A program made the position numbers and the translations under genes. From Paenibacillus sp. USDA918EY (GTDB lineage Bacteria > Bacillota > Bacilli > Paenibacillales > Paenibacillaceae): DNA of 51,968 nt. Of this stretch, positions 41,992 to 51,137 are shown one piece after another. The stretch spans positions 1 through 51,968 of the forward strand of contig NZ_WTWY01000027.1 of NCBI RefSeq assembly GCF_009870825.1, in the 5' to 3' direction. Within the stretch, counting starts at the first letter, position 1; each line of letters begins with the position of its first letter. The notes below the pieces were generated by a model that was given only the letters and a program-made list of their open reading frames with translations, ran no database searches and was not told where the DNA came from.

Positions 41992-42846
41992 ATGCCATTG
42001 GTATCGATGACAGACATGTTAAACAAGGCGCTGGAAGGGAAATACGCGGTAGGTCAATTCAACATCAACAACCTCGAATGGACTCAGGCGATCCTTCTCG
42101 CTGCTGAAGAGGAGAAATCTCCCGTGATTCTCGGCGTATCGGAAGGCGCTGCCCGTCACATGAGCGGTTTCTATACGGTAGTGAAGATGGTCGAAGGCCT
42201 TATCCATGACCTGAAAATTACGGTACCTGTAGCGATTCACCTGGACCATGGCTCCAGCTTTGAAAAATGTAAGGAAGCGATCGATGCCGGATTTACGTCC
42301 GTCATGATCGACGATTCCCACAGCCCGATCGACCACAACATCGAAACGACGAAAAAAGTGGTTGAATATGCGCATGCCAAAGGCGTTTCCGTCGAAGCTG
42401 AAGTAGGTACGGTCGGCGGACAAGAAGACGATGTTGTCGGCGGCATCATGTATGCCAAGCTGGAAGAATGCGTCCGCATCGTCAAAGAAACAGGCATCGA
42501 TACGCTTGCTCCTGCGCTTGGTTCCGTCCACGGGCCTTACCATGGCGAACCGAACCTTGGATTCAAGGAAATGGAAGAAATCAAAAACGCGACGCAAATC
42601 CCGCTCGTCCTTCATGGCGGCACGGGCATTCCGACGCATGACATCCAAAAAGCCATCTCTTTGGGCACATCCAAGATTAACGTCAACACCGAAAACCAAA
42701 TTGAATTTACAAAAGCCGTCCGTGAAGTGCTTGCCGCAAAACCGGACGTTTATGATCCTCGTAAATACATCGTGCCTGGACGCGATGCGATCAAAGCAAC
42801 CGTCATCGGCAAGATCCGCGAATTCGGCTCCAACAACAAAGCGTAA
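41992..42846 (+). CDS. fba: Class II fructose-1,6-bisphosphate aldolase
   Basis: This zinc aldolase splits fructose 1,6-bisphosphate in glycolysis and joins triose phosphates in gluconeogenesis. The 284-residue protein has the metal-site motifs HLDHGSS, SVHGPYHG and LHGGTGIP. The phosphate loop lies in GTSKINVNTE. The ATG follows AGGAGGATTGAAACC. The position between spo0F and murA is as in B. subtilis, except that the transaldolase gene of that species is missing here. Confidence 0.97.
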   Translation: MPLVSMTDMLNKALEGKYAVGQFNINNLEWTQAILLAAEEEKSPVILGVSEGAARHMSGFYTVVKMVEGLIHDLKITVPVAIHLDHGSSFEKCKEAIDAGFTSVMIDDSHSPIDHNIETTKKVVEYAHAKGVSVEAEVGTVGGQEDDVVGGIMYAKLEECVRIVKETGIDTLAPALGSVHGPYHGEPNLGFKEMEEIKNATQIPLVLHGGTGIPTHDIQKAISLGTSKINVNTENQIEFTKAVREVLAAKPDVYDPRKYIVPGRDAIKATVIGKIREFGSNNKA

Positions 42847-42964
42847 AAACGGCGTTTCGTTGTTTCTGTGCTTTGCCGCACAAGAGAGCTTACGTGTTGT
42901 TTGATAAGAACATGGGCAGCCCCTGCGCAGGGGTTGTCCAATTGAATAGGTTGGAATGGAGAGC

Positions 42965-42986
42965 ACACCGCTTAGCCGGTGTTTTT
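42965..42986 (+). terminator. Terminator between fba and murA
   Basis: ACACCG (42965-42970) pairs with CGGTGT (42977-42982), then TTTT. A stronger GC-rich hairpin without T-run (CCCCTGCGCAGGGG) lies 50 bases before it. Confidence 0.6.
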
Positions 42987-43056
42987 CCATTTCATCCGCC
43001 AAAATTAACACCAACGATTTTGCTGCTGCGAAGTAAGTGGGGGGAACCTGAAACGT

Positions 43057-44310
43057 ATGGAAAAATTGATGATAAGTGGTGGACGCCCACTTCATGGCGC
43101 CGTGTCGATCAGCGGGGCCAAAAACAGCGCCATTGCCCTGATTCCTGCCGCGATTTTGGCCGAGTCCGAGGTCGTGCTCGACAATTTGCCGCTTCTTAGC
43201 GACGTGGCTGTATATGCCGAGATATTGGAGGAGCTGGGTGCGAAAGTGTCGTGGAAGGAAAGCCAGATGAAGATCGACCCTTCCGATATCAAATCGATTC
43301 CAATGCCAAACGGCCCCGTCAAAAAATTAAGAGCTTCTTATTACATGATGGGAGCTATGCTTGGCCGTTTCAAAGAAGCGGTCATCGGTCTTCCCGGGGG
43401 CTGCAACTTCGAACCTCGCCCGATCGATCAGCACATCAAAGGATTTGAAGCATTGGGCGCAACCGTGACCAATGAACATGGCGCGATACACCTTCATGCC
43501 AAAGAGCTGAAGGGCGCCAAAATTTATTTGGACGTATCCAGCGTGGGTGCGACGATTAACATTATGCTGGCGGCTGCCAAAGCCAAAGGCTCCACAATTA
43601 TCGAAAATGCGGCCAAAGAGCCTGAGATTATAGATGTAGCAACGCTTCTTAATTCCATGGGCGCCGTCATCAAAGGAGCGGGAACGGAAACCATTCGCAT
43701 CGAGGGCGTTTCCGAGCTTCGCGGCTGCCGCCATTCCATTATCCCGGACCGGATTCAAGCGGGCACGTACATGATTGCCGCAGCCGCCACCCGCGGGGAT
43801 GTACTTATCGACAATATTATTCCCAAGCATCTTGAAGCGCTGACGGCCAAGCTGATCGAGATGGGCGTACAAATCGAGGAGCTGGATGAAAGCATCCGCG
43901 TCATCGGCCGTCCGAACTATGGGCATGTGGATGTGAAAGCACTGATTTATCCAGGATTTGCTACGGATTTACAATCCCCGATGACCAGCTTGCTGACGCA
44001 GGCCGAAGGCGTTAGCGTGCTGAGCGATTTTGTCTACAGCAACCGGTTCAAGCATGTGCCGGAGCTCGTTCGCATGGGCGCGAAAATCCGGGTGGAGGGC
44101 CGTTCGGCGATCATCGAGCGAAGCCGCCTGAACGCGGCCAAAGTAAAGGCGACGGACCTTCGGGCCGGAGCCGCGCTGGTCATCGCCGGCCTGACGGTCG
44201 AAGAAGGCGTTACGGAAGTCACCGGGGTTGAATTCATCGACCGGGGCTACGATCATTTGGTAACGAATCTTCGGCTGCTGGGCGCCGACGTATGGCGCGA
44301 AAAGGAATAA
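43057..44310 (+). CDS. murA: UDP-N-acetylglucosamine 1-carboxyvinyltransferase
   Basis: MurA performs the first committed step of peptidoglycan synthesis, transferring enolpyruvyl from phosphoenolpyruvate. The 417-residue protein has the two-domain EPSP-synthase fold. The active-site cysteine, the fosfomycin target, is near residue 116 in PGGCNFEPRPIDQH. Its place between fba and rho corresponds to murAB/murZ of B. subtilis, so it is probably the second MurA paralogue of the genome. Start ATG is preceded by GTGGGGGGAA at ten bases. Confidence 0.96.
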   Translation: MEKLMISGGRPLHGAVSISGAKNSAIALIPAAILAESEVVLDNLPLLSDVAVYAEILEELGAKVSWKESQMKIDPSDIKSIPMPNGPVKKLRASYYMMGAMLGRFKEAVIGLPGGCNFEPRPIDQHIKGFEALGATVTNEHGAIHLHAKELKGAKIYLDVSSVGATINIMLAAAKAKGSTIIENAAKEPEIIDVATLLNSMGAVIKGAGTETIRIEGVSELRGCRHSIIPDRIQAGTYMIAAAATRGDVLIDNIIPKHLEALTAKLIEMGVQIEELDESIRVIGRPNYGHVDVKALIYPGFATDLQSPMTSLLTQAEGVSVLSDFVYSNRFKHVPELVRMGAKIRVEGRSAIIERSRLNAAKVKATDLRAGAALVIAGLTVEEGVTEVTGVEFIDRGYDHLVTNLRLLGADVWREKE

Positions 44311-44488
44311 TCATTTTGCGGAAGGGGATTACGCGGATCTTCACGAATCATTAAGGAAAACGATTTTTGAAGCAAACTGCATATCTCCTTCCCATTTGGG
44401 TAATGCTATCCTAATAAGGATTTTCATAGACTGCTAGAAACAGCATTCGGACCCACAGGACTTATAAAATTGAATAGGTGGTTATTAC

Positions 44489-45826
44489 ATGGATTTGCAA
44501 ATTGCCGATTTGGAAGAAATGAAGCTGACCGATCTGTATAAGCTTGCCAAAAAGTATCAGATCCCGTATTACGGCCAGCTGAAGAAAAAAGAGCTGATTT
44601 TTGCCATTTTGAGGGCACAGGCAGAGCATAGCGGACTCATGTTCATGGAGGGGGTTTTGGAAATCCTCCCGGAAGGGTACGGCTTCCTCAGACCGATCAA
44701 CTATTTGCCGAGCACCGAGGATATTTACATTTCGGCCTCGCAAATCCGCAAATTTGATCTCAGAACGGGAGACCTGGTTTCAGGGAAATGCCGTGCGCCT
44801 AAAGAAAACGAACGATACTTCGGTTTGCTGCAGGTTAATGCAGTCAATGGAGAGAATCCGGAAACGGCCGCGGAACGGCTTCACTTCCCTGCGCTTACAC
44901 CTCTTTATCCGCAAAAAAAGCTCGCGCTTGAAACATCCCCTAACCATTTGTCTACACGGATTATGGACTTGCTCGCTCCCGTCGGTTTGGGACAGCGCGG
45001 GTTGATCGTCGCACCTCCGAAAGCAGGTAAAACGCTCCTCTTAAAGGAAATTGCCAACAGCATCTCTACCAACAATCCCGAAATCGAACTGTTTGTACTG
45101 CTCATCGACGAACGTCCCGAAGAAGTGACGGACATGCAGCGTTCCGTTAAAGGAGAAGTGGTTGCTTCCACGTTTGACGAACTGCCGGAGAATCACATCA
45201 AGGTGGCGGAGCTTGTGCTTGAGCGTGCCCTTCGGCTGGTGGAGCATAAGAAGGATGTCGTTATTTTGATGGACAGCATCACCCGTTTGGCGCGCGCCTA
45301 CAACCTGGTCATTCCGCCATCGGGACGCACGCTGAGCGGCGGTATCGATCCGGCGGCATTCCATCGTCCCAAGCGCTTTTTCGGCTCGGCCCGGAATGTC
45401 GAGGAAGGCGGCAGCCTGACCATTTTGGCGACGGCGCTGATCGACACCGGTTCGCGGATGGACGACATCATCTACGAGGAATTTAAAGGAACGGGGAACA
45501 TGGAGTTGCATTTGGACCGCAAATTGGCGGAGCGCCGCATTTTCCCTGCGATCGATATTCGCCGTTCAGGCACGCGTCGTGAAGAAGTGCTGTTGACGAA
45601 GGAAGAACTGGATACGATCTGGGCGATCCGCAAAAATATGAATGAATCGGCCGATTTCGTGGAAGGTTTCTTGAAAAAGCTGCGGGACTGCAAAACGAAT
45701 GCGGAATTTTTGGCGTCTTTTGACGTCAGCGGCGTAGGAAACGGCAAAAGCTCCGGCAGCGGCCACGGCGGCAGCGGGAACCGGAGAACCTCAAGGCCGG
45801 CAGCCGCTTCGGTTCCGCTGACATAA
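44489..45826 (+). CDS. rho: Transcription termination factor Rho
   Basis: Rho is a hexameric RNA translocase that ends transcription. The 445-residue protein has the N-terminal Rho_N helical domain (LEEMKLTDLYKLAKKYQIPYYGQLKKKELI), the cold-shock-like RNA-binding domain and the ATPase with Walker A (APPKAGKTLLLKE, about residue 174) and Walker B (VVILMDSITRLARAYN). It has the Q-loop in RPEEVTDMQRS. A Gly/Ser-rich tail (GNGKSSGSGHGGSGNRRTSRPA) extends past the conserved end and is unusual. The gene lies between murA and a radical SAM gene; glpX of B. subtilis is absent. Confidence 0.98.
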   Translation: MDLQIADLEEMKLTDLYKLAKKYQIPYYGQLKKKELIFAILRAQAEHSGLMFMEGVLEILPEGYGFLRPINYLPSTEDIYISASQIRKFDLRTGDLVSGKCRAPKENERYFGLLQVNAVNGENPETAAERLHFPALTPLYPQKKLALETSPNHLSTRIMDLLAPVGLGQRGLIVAPPKAGKTLLLKEIANSISTNNPEIELFVLLIDERPEEVTDMQRSVKGEVVASTFDELPENHIKVAELVLERALRLVEHKKDVVILMDSITRLARAYNLVIPPSGRTLSGGIDPAAFHRPKRFFGSARNVEEGGSLTILATALIDTGSRMDDIIYEEFKGTGNMELHLDRKLAERRIFPAIDIRRSGTRREEVLLTKEELDTIWAIRKNMNESADFVEGFLKKLRDCKTNAEFLASFDVSGVGNGKSSGSGHGGSGNRRTSRPAAASVPLT

Positions 45827-45855
45827 ATACTTTTACAAACAAAGAGGAGAACACC

Positions 45856-47136
45856 ATGTACCTGGTATATGCAGATGAGAAAGGCAATGTATACGACCAT
45901 CCTTCGATTTACGGGCTTGCCCGCAGCGGCGACATGATCGTGGAAATTTTGGAGGATGAGCTGATTCCGCTGCCGGAAGGGGCCACGCTGGTGGGTCTGC
46001 CGAATACGCGGGCGATCGGGATGGACCCGGAAACCGGGGAAATGATGCCGCTGCCCGGCGAGGCGCAAGCCGTTGGGGCGCTTCTTCCTCAAGGCTATAC
46101 CCGACTGTGTCTGCCCGGCTACGTGAAGACGGATAAAGAATATAAGCTGCCGCTGTTCGGCTATTCCGCCGTCGTGTGGAAGGATGGCCGGTTTTACACG
46201 ACCGCCCGACTTTCCGACGATCCGGAAAAATGGAATCCGCTCAATTGCGACCTTGATGAACTTAAATTGGGCGTCAAGAACCTCAGACAGAAATATCCGG
46301 ACAACCGGCTGTATGAGCATTTGTCCAATTGCGCGCTTGGTTACGAATGCCTGACGGCCTCCAATACGTTCCTTAACCGCTGGGAGGGCGCTGTTCCGGT
46401 ATCTTATTCGTGCAATGCGGGCTGTTTTGGTTGCATTTCCGAGCAGCCGGACGATAGCGGTTTTGTGGCGCCGCAGACGCGCATGAACTTTAAGCCGACG
46501 GTGGAGGAGCTCGTTCAGATCATGCTCGAGCATCTCAAGACGCCGGAGTCCATTATCAGCTTCGGGCAAGGTTGCGAAGGCGAGCCGTCGACGCAAGCCA
46601 AAATCATTATCGAGGCGATCCGGGAAGTTCGCTCCATCACCGATATGGGATACATTAACATCAATACGAACGCGGGATTGACGGATTTTATCCGCGGCAT
46701 CGTGGATGCCGGGCTCGACCTGATGCGGGTGAGCACGATCAGCGCGCTGGACGATCATTATAACGCGTATTACAAACCGCGCAAATATACGCTTGCGAAT
46801 GTCGAGAAATCGCTGAAGTATGCGGCCGAACAAGGGGTTTACACCTCGATCAACTACCTTATTTTCCCCGGCGTGACCGACCGTGAAGAAGAAATCGAAG
46901 CGATGATCGAATTCATCCGCCGTACGGGACTAAAGCTGATTCAAATGCGCAATCTGAACATCGATCCGGAAAGTTACCTGGAACTGATTCCGCCTGCCAA
47001 AGGGGAAATTCTAGGCATGAAGCAGATGATCGAAATTTTCCAGGCGGAGCTGCCGGACGTCGTTATCGGTTCCTATACCCATGTGCCGCCCGAGGGCATG
47101 AGAAGGCCGAAGAAGCCTGTTTTGGCACGGGACTAA
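45856..47136 (+). CDS. Radical SAM protein of unknown function
   Basis: The 426-residue protein has one iron-sulphur motif CNAGCFGC (about C186, C190, C193; CX3CX2C spacing) in a TIM-barrel core with SFGQGCEGEPS and YININTNAG. An N-terminal extension of about 180 residues has no recognised domain; it contains SNCALGYEC with two further cysteines that could bind another cluster. The AGAGGAGA site is close to the ATG. It lies 29 bases after rho and before rpmE. The function cannot be deduced; a peptide or RNA modification role is open. Confidence 0.9.
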   Translation: MYLVYADEKGNVYDHPSIYGLARSGDMIVEILEDELIPLPEGATLVGLPNTRAIGMDPETGEMMPLPGEAQAVGALLPQGYTRLCLPGYVKTDKEYKLPLFGYSAVVWKDGRFYTTARLSDDPEKWNPLNCDLDELKLGVKNLRQKYPDNRLYEHLSNCALGYECLTASNTFLNRWEGAVPVSYSCNAGCFGCISEQPDDSGFVAPQTRMNFKPTVEELVQIMLEHLKTPESIISFGQGCEGEPSTQAKIIIEAIREVRSITDMGYININTNAGLTDFIRGIVDAGLDLMRVSTISALDDHYNAYYKPRKYTLANVEKSLKYAAEQGVYTSINYLIFPGVTDREEEIEAMIEFIRRTGLKLIQMRNLNIDPESYLELIPPAKGEILGMKQMIEIFQAELPDVVIGSYTHVPPEGMRRPKKPVLARD

Positions 47137-47153
47137 CAGATTCTAACATTTCG

Positions 47154-47182
47154 TTGATTATTGTGTTTGTCCCTGTTATAAT
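47154..47182 (+). promoter_or_regulatory. Sigma-A promoter of rpmE
   Basis: TTGATT (47154-47159), 17 bases and TATAAT (47177-47182). Confidence 0.85.
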
Positions 47183-47246
47183 ATGATTATTGTGTCATTA
47201 TAACTCTGTGTACGCATGAGACCCAGGGCAAAAAGAGGTGAAAGAC

Positions 47247-47444
47247 ATGAAACAAGAGGTTCAACCAAAATACCACGTAACAACCGTAACATGTGCTTGC
47301 GGCAATACGTTCGAAACAGGTTCCGTTAAAGAGGATCTGCGCGTGGAGATTTGCTCCAACTGCCATCCGTTCTTTACAGGCAAACAGAAATTCGTGGATG
47401 CCGGCGGCCGTGTTGATAGATTTAAAAAGAAATACGGTATCTAA
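47247..47444 (+). CDS. rpmE: 50S ribosomal protein L31, zinc-binding type
   Basis: This 65-residue protein is of the C+ (zinc-containing) type: cysteines in TCACGNTF and ICSNCHPFF form the zinc site. The rest (GKQKFVDAGGRVDRFKKKYGI) matches the conserved L31 end. ATG at 47247 lies six bases from AGAGGTGA; the GTG at 47238 is inside this site. In B. subtilis rpmE also follows rho. Confidence 0.97.
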   Translation: MKQEVQPKYHVTTVTCACGNTFETGSVKEDLRVEICSNCHPFFTGKQKFVDAGGRVDRFKKKYGI

Positions 47445-47457
47445 TACGCATACAACC

Positions 47458-47493
47458 AATCCCTTGTCCGCTTTTGCGGGCAGGGGATTTTTT
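47458..47493 (+). terminator. Terminator of rpmE
   Basis: AATCCCTTGTCCGC (47458-47471) pairs with GCGGGCAGGGGATT (47476-47489) around TTTT, followed by a T-run. Confidence 0.92.
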
Positions 47494-47612
47494 CTGTTCC
47501 ATGGCGGTGGCGCCCAGGTCTCTTTAACGTAAGTTACATTGTGTGAGGAGCGGTAAAGGTTGTGAATGGCCGAGCTCTAAAGCATGGTTCGGCAGCCAAC
47601 TTTTGCTGCGGG

Positions 47613-47641
47613 TTGCACTTTGTCCTGAAATGAACTATACT
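47613..47641 (+). promoter_or_regulatory. Promoter of the SRP RNA gene
   Basis: TTGCAC (47613-47618), 17 bases, TATACT (47636-47641); the predicted start at about 47648 coincides with the 5' end of the RNA. Confidence 0.88.
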
Positions 47642-47646
47642 ATTCC

Positions 47647-47919
47647 TTGCCGTGCTAGACGGGGAGGTAGCGGTGCCCTGTAACTCGCAATCCGCTGTAG
47701 CGAGGTTGAATTCCTGTTAGAGGTTTTGTTGATGTGAGGTTTGGTCCCTGCGTGCGTCGTTGACGGTTGGGTCCTCCGCAATGAGCACTTGTGAACCTGG
47801 TCAGGTCCGGAAGGAAGCAGCCATAAGCAAGCCCGCTCTTGTGCCGGAGGGTGGCCTAGCCCGAGGCGTTACGCAGGGGTGCCGCTTGGATCACAATTAT
47901 CAATAACAGGTGCACGGTA
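47647..47919 (+). ncRNA. ffs: Signal recognition particle RNA (large Bacillus type)
   Basis: The about 270-base RNA starts TTGCCGTGC and ends GTGCACGG, which pair with each other. It has the Alu-domain sequence GGGGAGGTAGCGGTGCCCTGTAA and the highly conserved S-domain helix 8 blocks CAGGTCCGGAAGGAAGCAGC and GGGTGGCCTAGCCC. It is the long 6S-type SRP RNA with an Alu domain found in Bacillus. It binds Ffh and directs membrane protein targeting. It lies directly before dnaX as in B. subtilis. Confidence 0.96.
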
Positions 47920-47938
47920 TTACATATCGTGAATCGGT

Positions 47939-47971
47939 AAGCATCTTTGCTTTTGCAAGGATGCTTTTTTG
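47939..47971 (+). terminator. Terminator of the SRP RNA
   Basis: AAGCATCTTTGC (47939-47950) pairs with GCAAGGATGCTT around TTTT, followed by TTTT and GTTTT. Confidence 0.92.
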
Positions 47972-48238
47972 TTTTAAGCTGCAGGACAAAGCCTAAAGTT
48001 TTATGAATCGTTCCCTTGCGTGTTCAATAAAAGTTTCCCTTCTCTGGGGTTTGAATTTGTGTGTCGTCGCGCCGATAAACGTCTTTATTAAAAGCGCCTT
48101 CTTATGCCCTTTTTGGGCCGGTTGCCAAAAAAAGCGAATTCACCAATGTCGGCTGGACGTTTTGTATAAAGCCGGATTATAGTATAATGATGAAGCGACG
48201 AACATGAACGCAAGGGAAGTTGAAAGAGGGTATAGCAA

Positions 48239-49984
48239 GTGAAACATATAGCGCTCTACCGTGCCTGGCGGCCGCAGTCGTTCGGGGACATGGTTGGACA
48301 ACAGCATATTATTCAGACGCTGCAAAATGCCATTCGCGAGCAGCGGGTTTCCCATGCTTACCTGTTCAGCGGTCCGCGCGGAACCGGTAAGACGACGACC
48401 GCGAAGGTGCTCGCCAAGGCGGTTAACTGCGAACGGGGTCCGGCACCGGAGCCGTGCAACGAATGCGAATCCTGCCGTAGAATAACGGCCGGGGCGGTCA
48501 TGGATGTGCAGGAGATTGACGCCGCCTCCAACCGGGGCGTGGAGGAAATCCGCGACCTGCGCGAGAAAGTAAAATATGCACCGACCGAAGTTCGGCAAAA
48601 GGTGTATATTATTGACGAAGTGCATATGCTGACGACAGAAGCGTTTAACGCGCTGTTAAAGACATTGGAGGAACCTCCTCCACACGTCATGTTTATATTG
48701 GCGACGACGGAGCCTCATAAGCTTCCGGCAACCATCATTTCGCGCTGCCAGCGTTTCGATTTCCGCAGGGTATCCCTGGAGGAGCAGACGCAGCGGCTTG
48801 CGCAAATCGCCCAAGAAGAGGGGATGGAAGCCGAAAACGAGGCCCTTCAGTATATAGCCCGCTTATCCGACGGGGGCATGCGGGATGCGCTCAGCATTTT
48901 GGATCAGATTGCATCCTTTACGGGCGGTCATGTATCCTATGAACAAGTGCTGAGCATGACCGGCGGCATCGCTTCCGAACAGTTCGGCAGACTTGCCGGC
49001 GCCATTCAAAAGGGTGATGCAGGCCATGTGCTGCAAATCGTGGAAGGTTTCATGCAGGAGGGCAAAAGCGCCGACAAGTGCATGGAGAACCTGCTGTATT
49101 ACTTCCGCGACCTGCTCATGATCCAAATGATTCCGAACGTCACCCAGTTGACGGACCGGGTGCTTCATCCGGAGGAATATAAGGAAATTGCGGCTTCTTT
49201 TTCGAGGCAACAACTGTTTCATATGATTGAAACCTTGAACCACTATCAAAGCGAGATGAAGTATTCTTCCCAGCCGCAGACATTGTTTGAGGTAGCCCTG
49301 TTGAAGCTTTGCGGCATTCCGCAAGGAGCTGCTGCCGGATACGAACAGCAGCAGGCCCAGCAGCCGTCCGCGGCGCCTGCAGACTCCGCCGAAGTGAACC
49401 AGTTGAAGCGCCAGGTGGCGGCGTTGGAGAAGAAGCTGGAGAAGCTCATTCAAAGCGGTTCAGCGCCTTCTTCCGGCACTTCCTCGGGAGCCGCTGCCCG
49501 ATCGTCCCAGCCGGCTCCGCGGATGTCTTCCGCAGCCAAAATACCGGCGAACCTTGATCAGTTCCTGGCCGGCAAGAACAGCCCGGAATTCGTAGAAGTT
49601 CAGCGGCAATGGGGACAGGTCCTTCAGGGCGTCAAGGATGAGAAGGTAACCGTTCACGCCTGGTTTATGGACGGGGACCCGGTATCGGTGTTGGAGGATG
49701 CGGTGTTGGTAGCTTTTAAAAATAACATCCACCGCGAGACGACGGAAAAGCCCGCCAACAAGCAGGTCATCGAAGGCGTGCTGCATGACAAGCTCGGCAA
49801 GCCTTACCACCTGGTCACGATGATGCAGAGGGACTGGGCGGCGGCCATTGAGGGCGCAGGCACCCAGCAGAAAGAGGAGCTGCAGCTGGAGCATGAGCAC
49901 GAGGGCAAGGACCCGGACGAAAAGCCATGGATTGATGAGGCGCTCCAAATGTTTGGAGAAGATCTCGTGATCATAAAAGATTAA
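48239..49984 (+). CDS. dnaX: DNA polymerase III tau (gamma/tau) subunit
   Basis: DnaX is the clamp-loader ATPase that links the replicative polymerase and helicase. The 581-residue protein has Walker A GPRGTGKTT (about residue 44), a zinc motif CNECESC, the DEVHMLT region and SRCQRFDF. A variable middle region rich in Ala/Gln/Ser (AAAGYEQQQAQQPSAAPADSAEVNQ) is followed by the C-terminal tau domain. Start is GTG, eight bases from AGAGGG. No frameshift slippery site (A-rich) was evident for gamma production. It is the first gene of the dnaX-ybaB-recR operon. Confidence 0.96.
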   Translation: MKHIALYRAWRPQSFGDMVGQQHIIQTLQNAIREQRVSHAYLFSGPRGTGKTTTAKVLAKAVNCERGPAPEPCNECESCRRITAGAVMDVQEIDAASNRGVEEIRDLREKVKYAPTEVRQKVYIIDEVHMLTTEAFNALLKTLEEPPPHVMFILATTEPHKLPATIISRCQRFDFRRVSLEEQTQRLAQIAQEEGMEAENEALQYIARLSDGGMRDALSILDQIASFTGGHVSYEQVLSMTGGIASEQFGRLAGAIQKGDAGHVLQIVEGFMQEGKSADKCMENLLYYFRDLLMIQMIPNVTQLTDRVLHPEEYKEIAASFSRQQLFHMIETLNHYQSEMKYSSQPQTLFEVALLKLCGIPQGAAAGYEQQQAQQPSAAPADSAEVNQLKRQVAALEKKLEKLIQSGSAPSSGTSSGAAARSSQPAPRMSSAAKIPANLDQFLAGKNSPEFVEVQRQWGQVLQGVKDEKVTVHAWFMDGDPVSVLEDAVLVAFKNNIHRETTEKPANKQVIEGVLHDKLGKPYHLVTMMQRDWAAAIEGAGTQQKEELQLEHEHEGKDPDEKPWIDEALQMFGEDLVIIKD

Positions 49985-50035
49985 CCCGCGCATGTTGCGC
50001 GCCAATATTCCATGAACAAAGAGGAGACGATACTT

Positions 50036-50347
50036 ATGAATAATATGAACCAAATGATGAAACAGGTTAAAAAAATGCAAGAGCAAATGCTGAAGGCCCA
50101 GGAAGCCCTCGCAGACAAAAAAGTCGAAGGCAGTTCCGGCGGCGGCGTGGTTACGGTTGAGGTAAACGGACATAAGAAAGTGCTGTCCATCACGATCAAG
50201 CCGGAAGCGGTCGATCCGGACGACGTTGAAATGTTGCAGGACCTCGTGCTTACGGCCGTTAACGACGCATTGACTAAAGCCGACGACATCGCCAACGCCG
50301 ACATGAGCAAGTTCACGGGCGGCATGAAAATTCCGGGCTTGTTCTAA
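50036..50347 (+). CDS. YbaB/EbfC family nucleoid-associated protein
   Basis: The 103-residue protein belongs to the YbaB/EbfC DNA-binding family (YaaK in B. subtilis), found between dnaX and recR in many bacteria. It begins with a Met/Gln-rich helix (MNNMNQMMKQVKKMQEQMLKAQ), followed by a beta-sheet core (VTVEVNGHKKVLSITI) and ends in MSKFTGGMKIPGLF. ATG at 50036 follows GAGGAG by nine bases; the upstream ATG at 50012 precedes this site. Confidence 0.95.
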   Translation: MNNMNQMMKQVKKMQEQMLKAQEALADKKVEGSSGGGVVTVEVNGHKKVLSITIKPEAVDPDDVEMLQDLVLTAVNDALTKADDIANADMSKFTGGMKIPGLF

Positions 50348-50375
50348 TTGAAGGCAGAAGGAGAGGCCTAACGAT

Positions 50376-50972
50376 TTGTATTATCCCGAACCGATCGCCA
50401 AGCTGATCGACGCATTTACGCGACTGCCGGGGATTGGGCCGAAAACGGCGGCCCGCCTGGCTTTTCACGTGCTTAATATGAAAGAAGACGACGTCATTGA
50501 TTTTGCCAAGGCGCTTGTCAGTGTGAAGCGCAATCTCCACTATTGCTCTGTTTGCTGCAACATTACGGACACCGACCCCTGCCGCATCTGCCAGGATAAA
50601 ACCAGGGATCCGTCCGTCATATGCGTGGTGCAGGATCCGAAGGATCTGGTAGCCATGGAGCGAACGAAGGAGTTTAACGGCTATTACCACGTTCTTCAAG
50701 GCGCCATTTCGCCGATGGAGGGGGTGGGCCCGGATGATATCCGGCTGAAGGAGCTGTTGACGCGCCTCAGCGATGAACGCGTGAAGGAGCTTATTTTGGC
50801 GACGAATCCGAATATTGAAGGCGAAGCGACCGCGATGTACATTTCGCGACTCGTCCGTCCTTTTGACCTCATCGTTACGCGGATTGCCCATGGCCTGCCG
50901 GTAGGCGGCGATTTGGAATACGCCGATGAAGTCACGTTGTCGAAGGCGCTGGAGGGCCGGCGCCAATTGTAA
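50376..50972 (+). CDS. recR: Recombination protein RecR
   Basis: RecR works with RecF and RecO to load RecA on gapped DNA. The 198-residue protein has a helix-hairpin-helix (LPGIGPKTAARLAFH), a four-cysteine zinc finger (CSVCCNITDTDPCRIC) and a Toprim domain (ICVVQDPKDLVAMERT). The start is TTG at 50376, nine bases after GGAGAGG. It follows ybaB by 28 bases and ends the operon, with a terminator after it. Confidence 0.97.
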   Translation: MYYPEPIAKLIDAFTRLPGIGPKTAARLAFHVLNMKEDDVIDFAKALVSVKRNLHYCSVCCNITDTDPCRICQDKTRDPSVICVVQDPKDLVAMERTKEFNGYYHVLQGAISPMEGVGPDDIRLKELLTRLSDERVKELILATNPNIEGEATAMYISRLVRPFDLIVTRIAHGLPVGGDLEYADEVTLSKALEGRRQL

Positions 50973-51011
50973 TCATGGATTTTTTTGTATGGAACAATGA
51001 ACGAAAAAATG

Positions 51012-51042
51012 AGGGGGAGTCCCATTTGGGGCTTCCTTTTTT
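51012..51042 (+). terminator. Terminator of dnaX-ybaB-recR
   Basis: GGGGGAGTCCC pairs with GGGGCTTCC with a short loop and a T-run (TTTTTT) after it. Confidence 0.85.
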
Positions 51043-51137
51043 GGTTCTAAGTTTGTCCTCCGGCTCGTATGAATGAAAGTGGAGAGCGGGCGAAGCCGGC
51101 TTTGCCATTTCAATTTTACGGATAGGGGGCTTGCTTC

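Noticed and set aside
42913..42938. Terminator at the CCCCTGCGCAGGGG hairpin after fba
   Set aside because: No T-run follows; the weaker hairpin at 42965 fits better.
45472..46833. Reverse-strand open frame of 453 codons across rho and the radical SAM gene
   Set aside because: It spans two good genes and shows no conserved motif.
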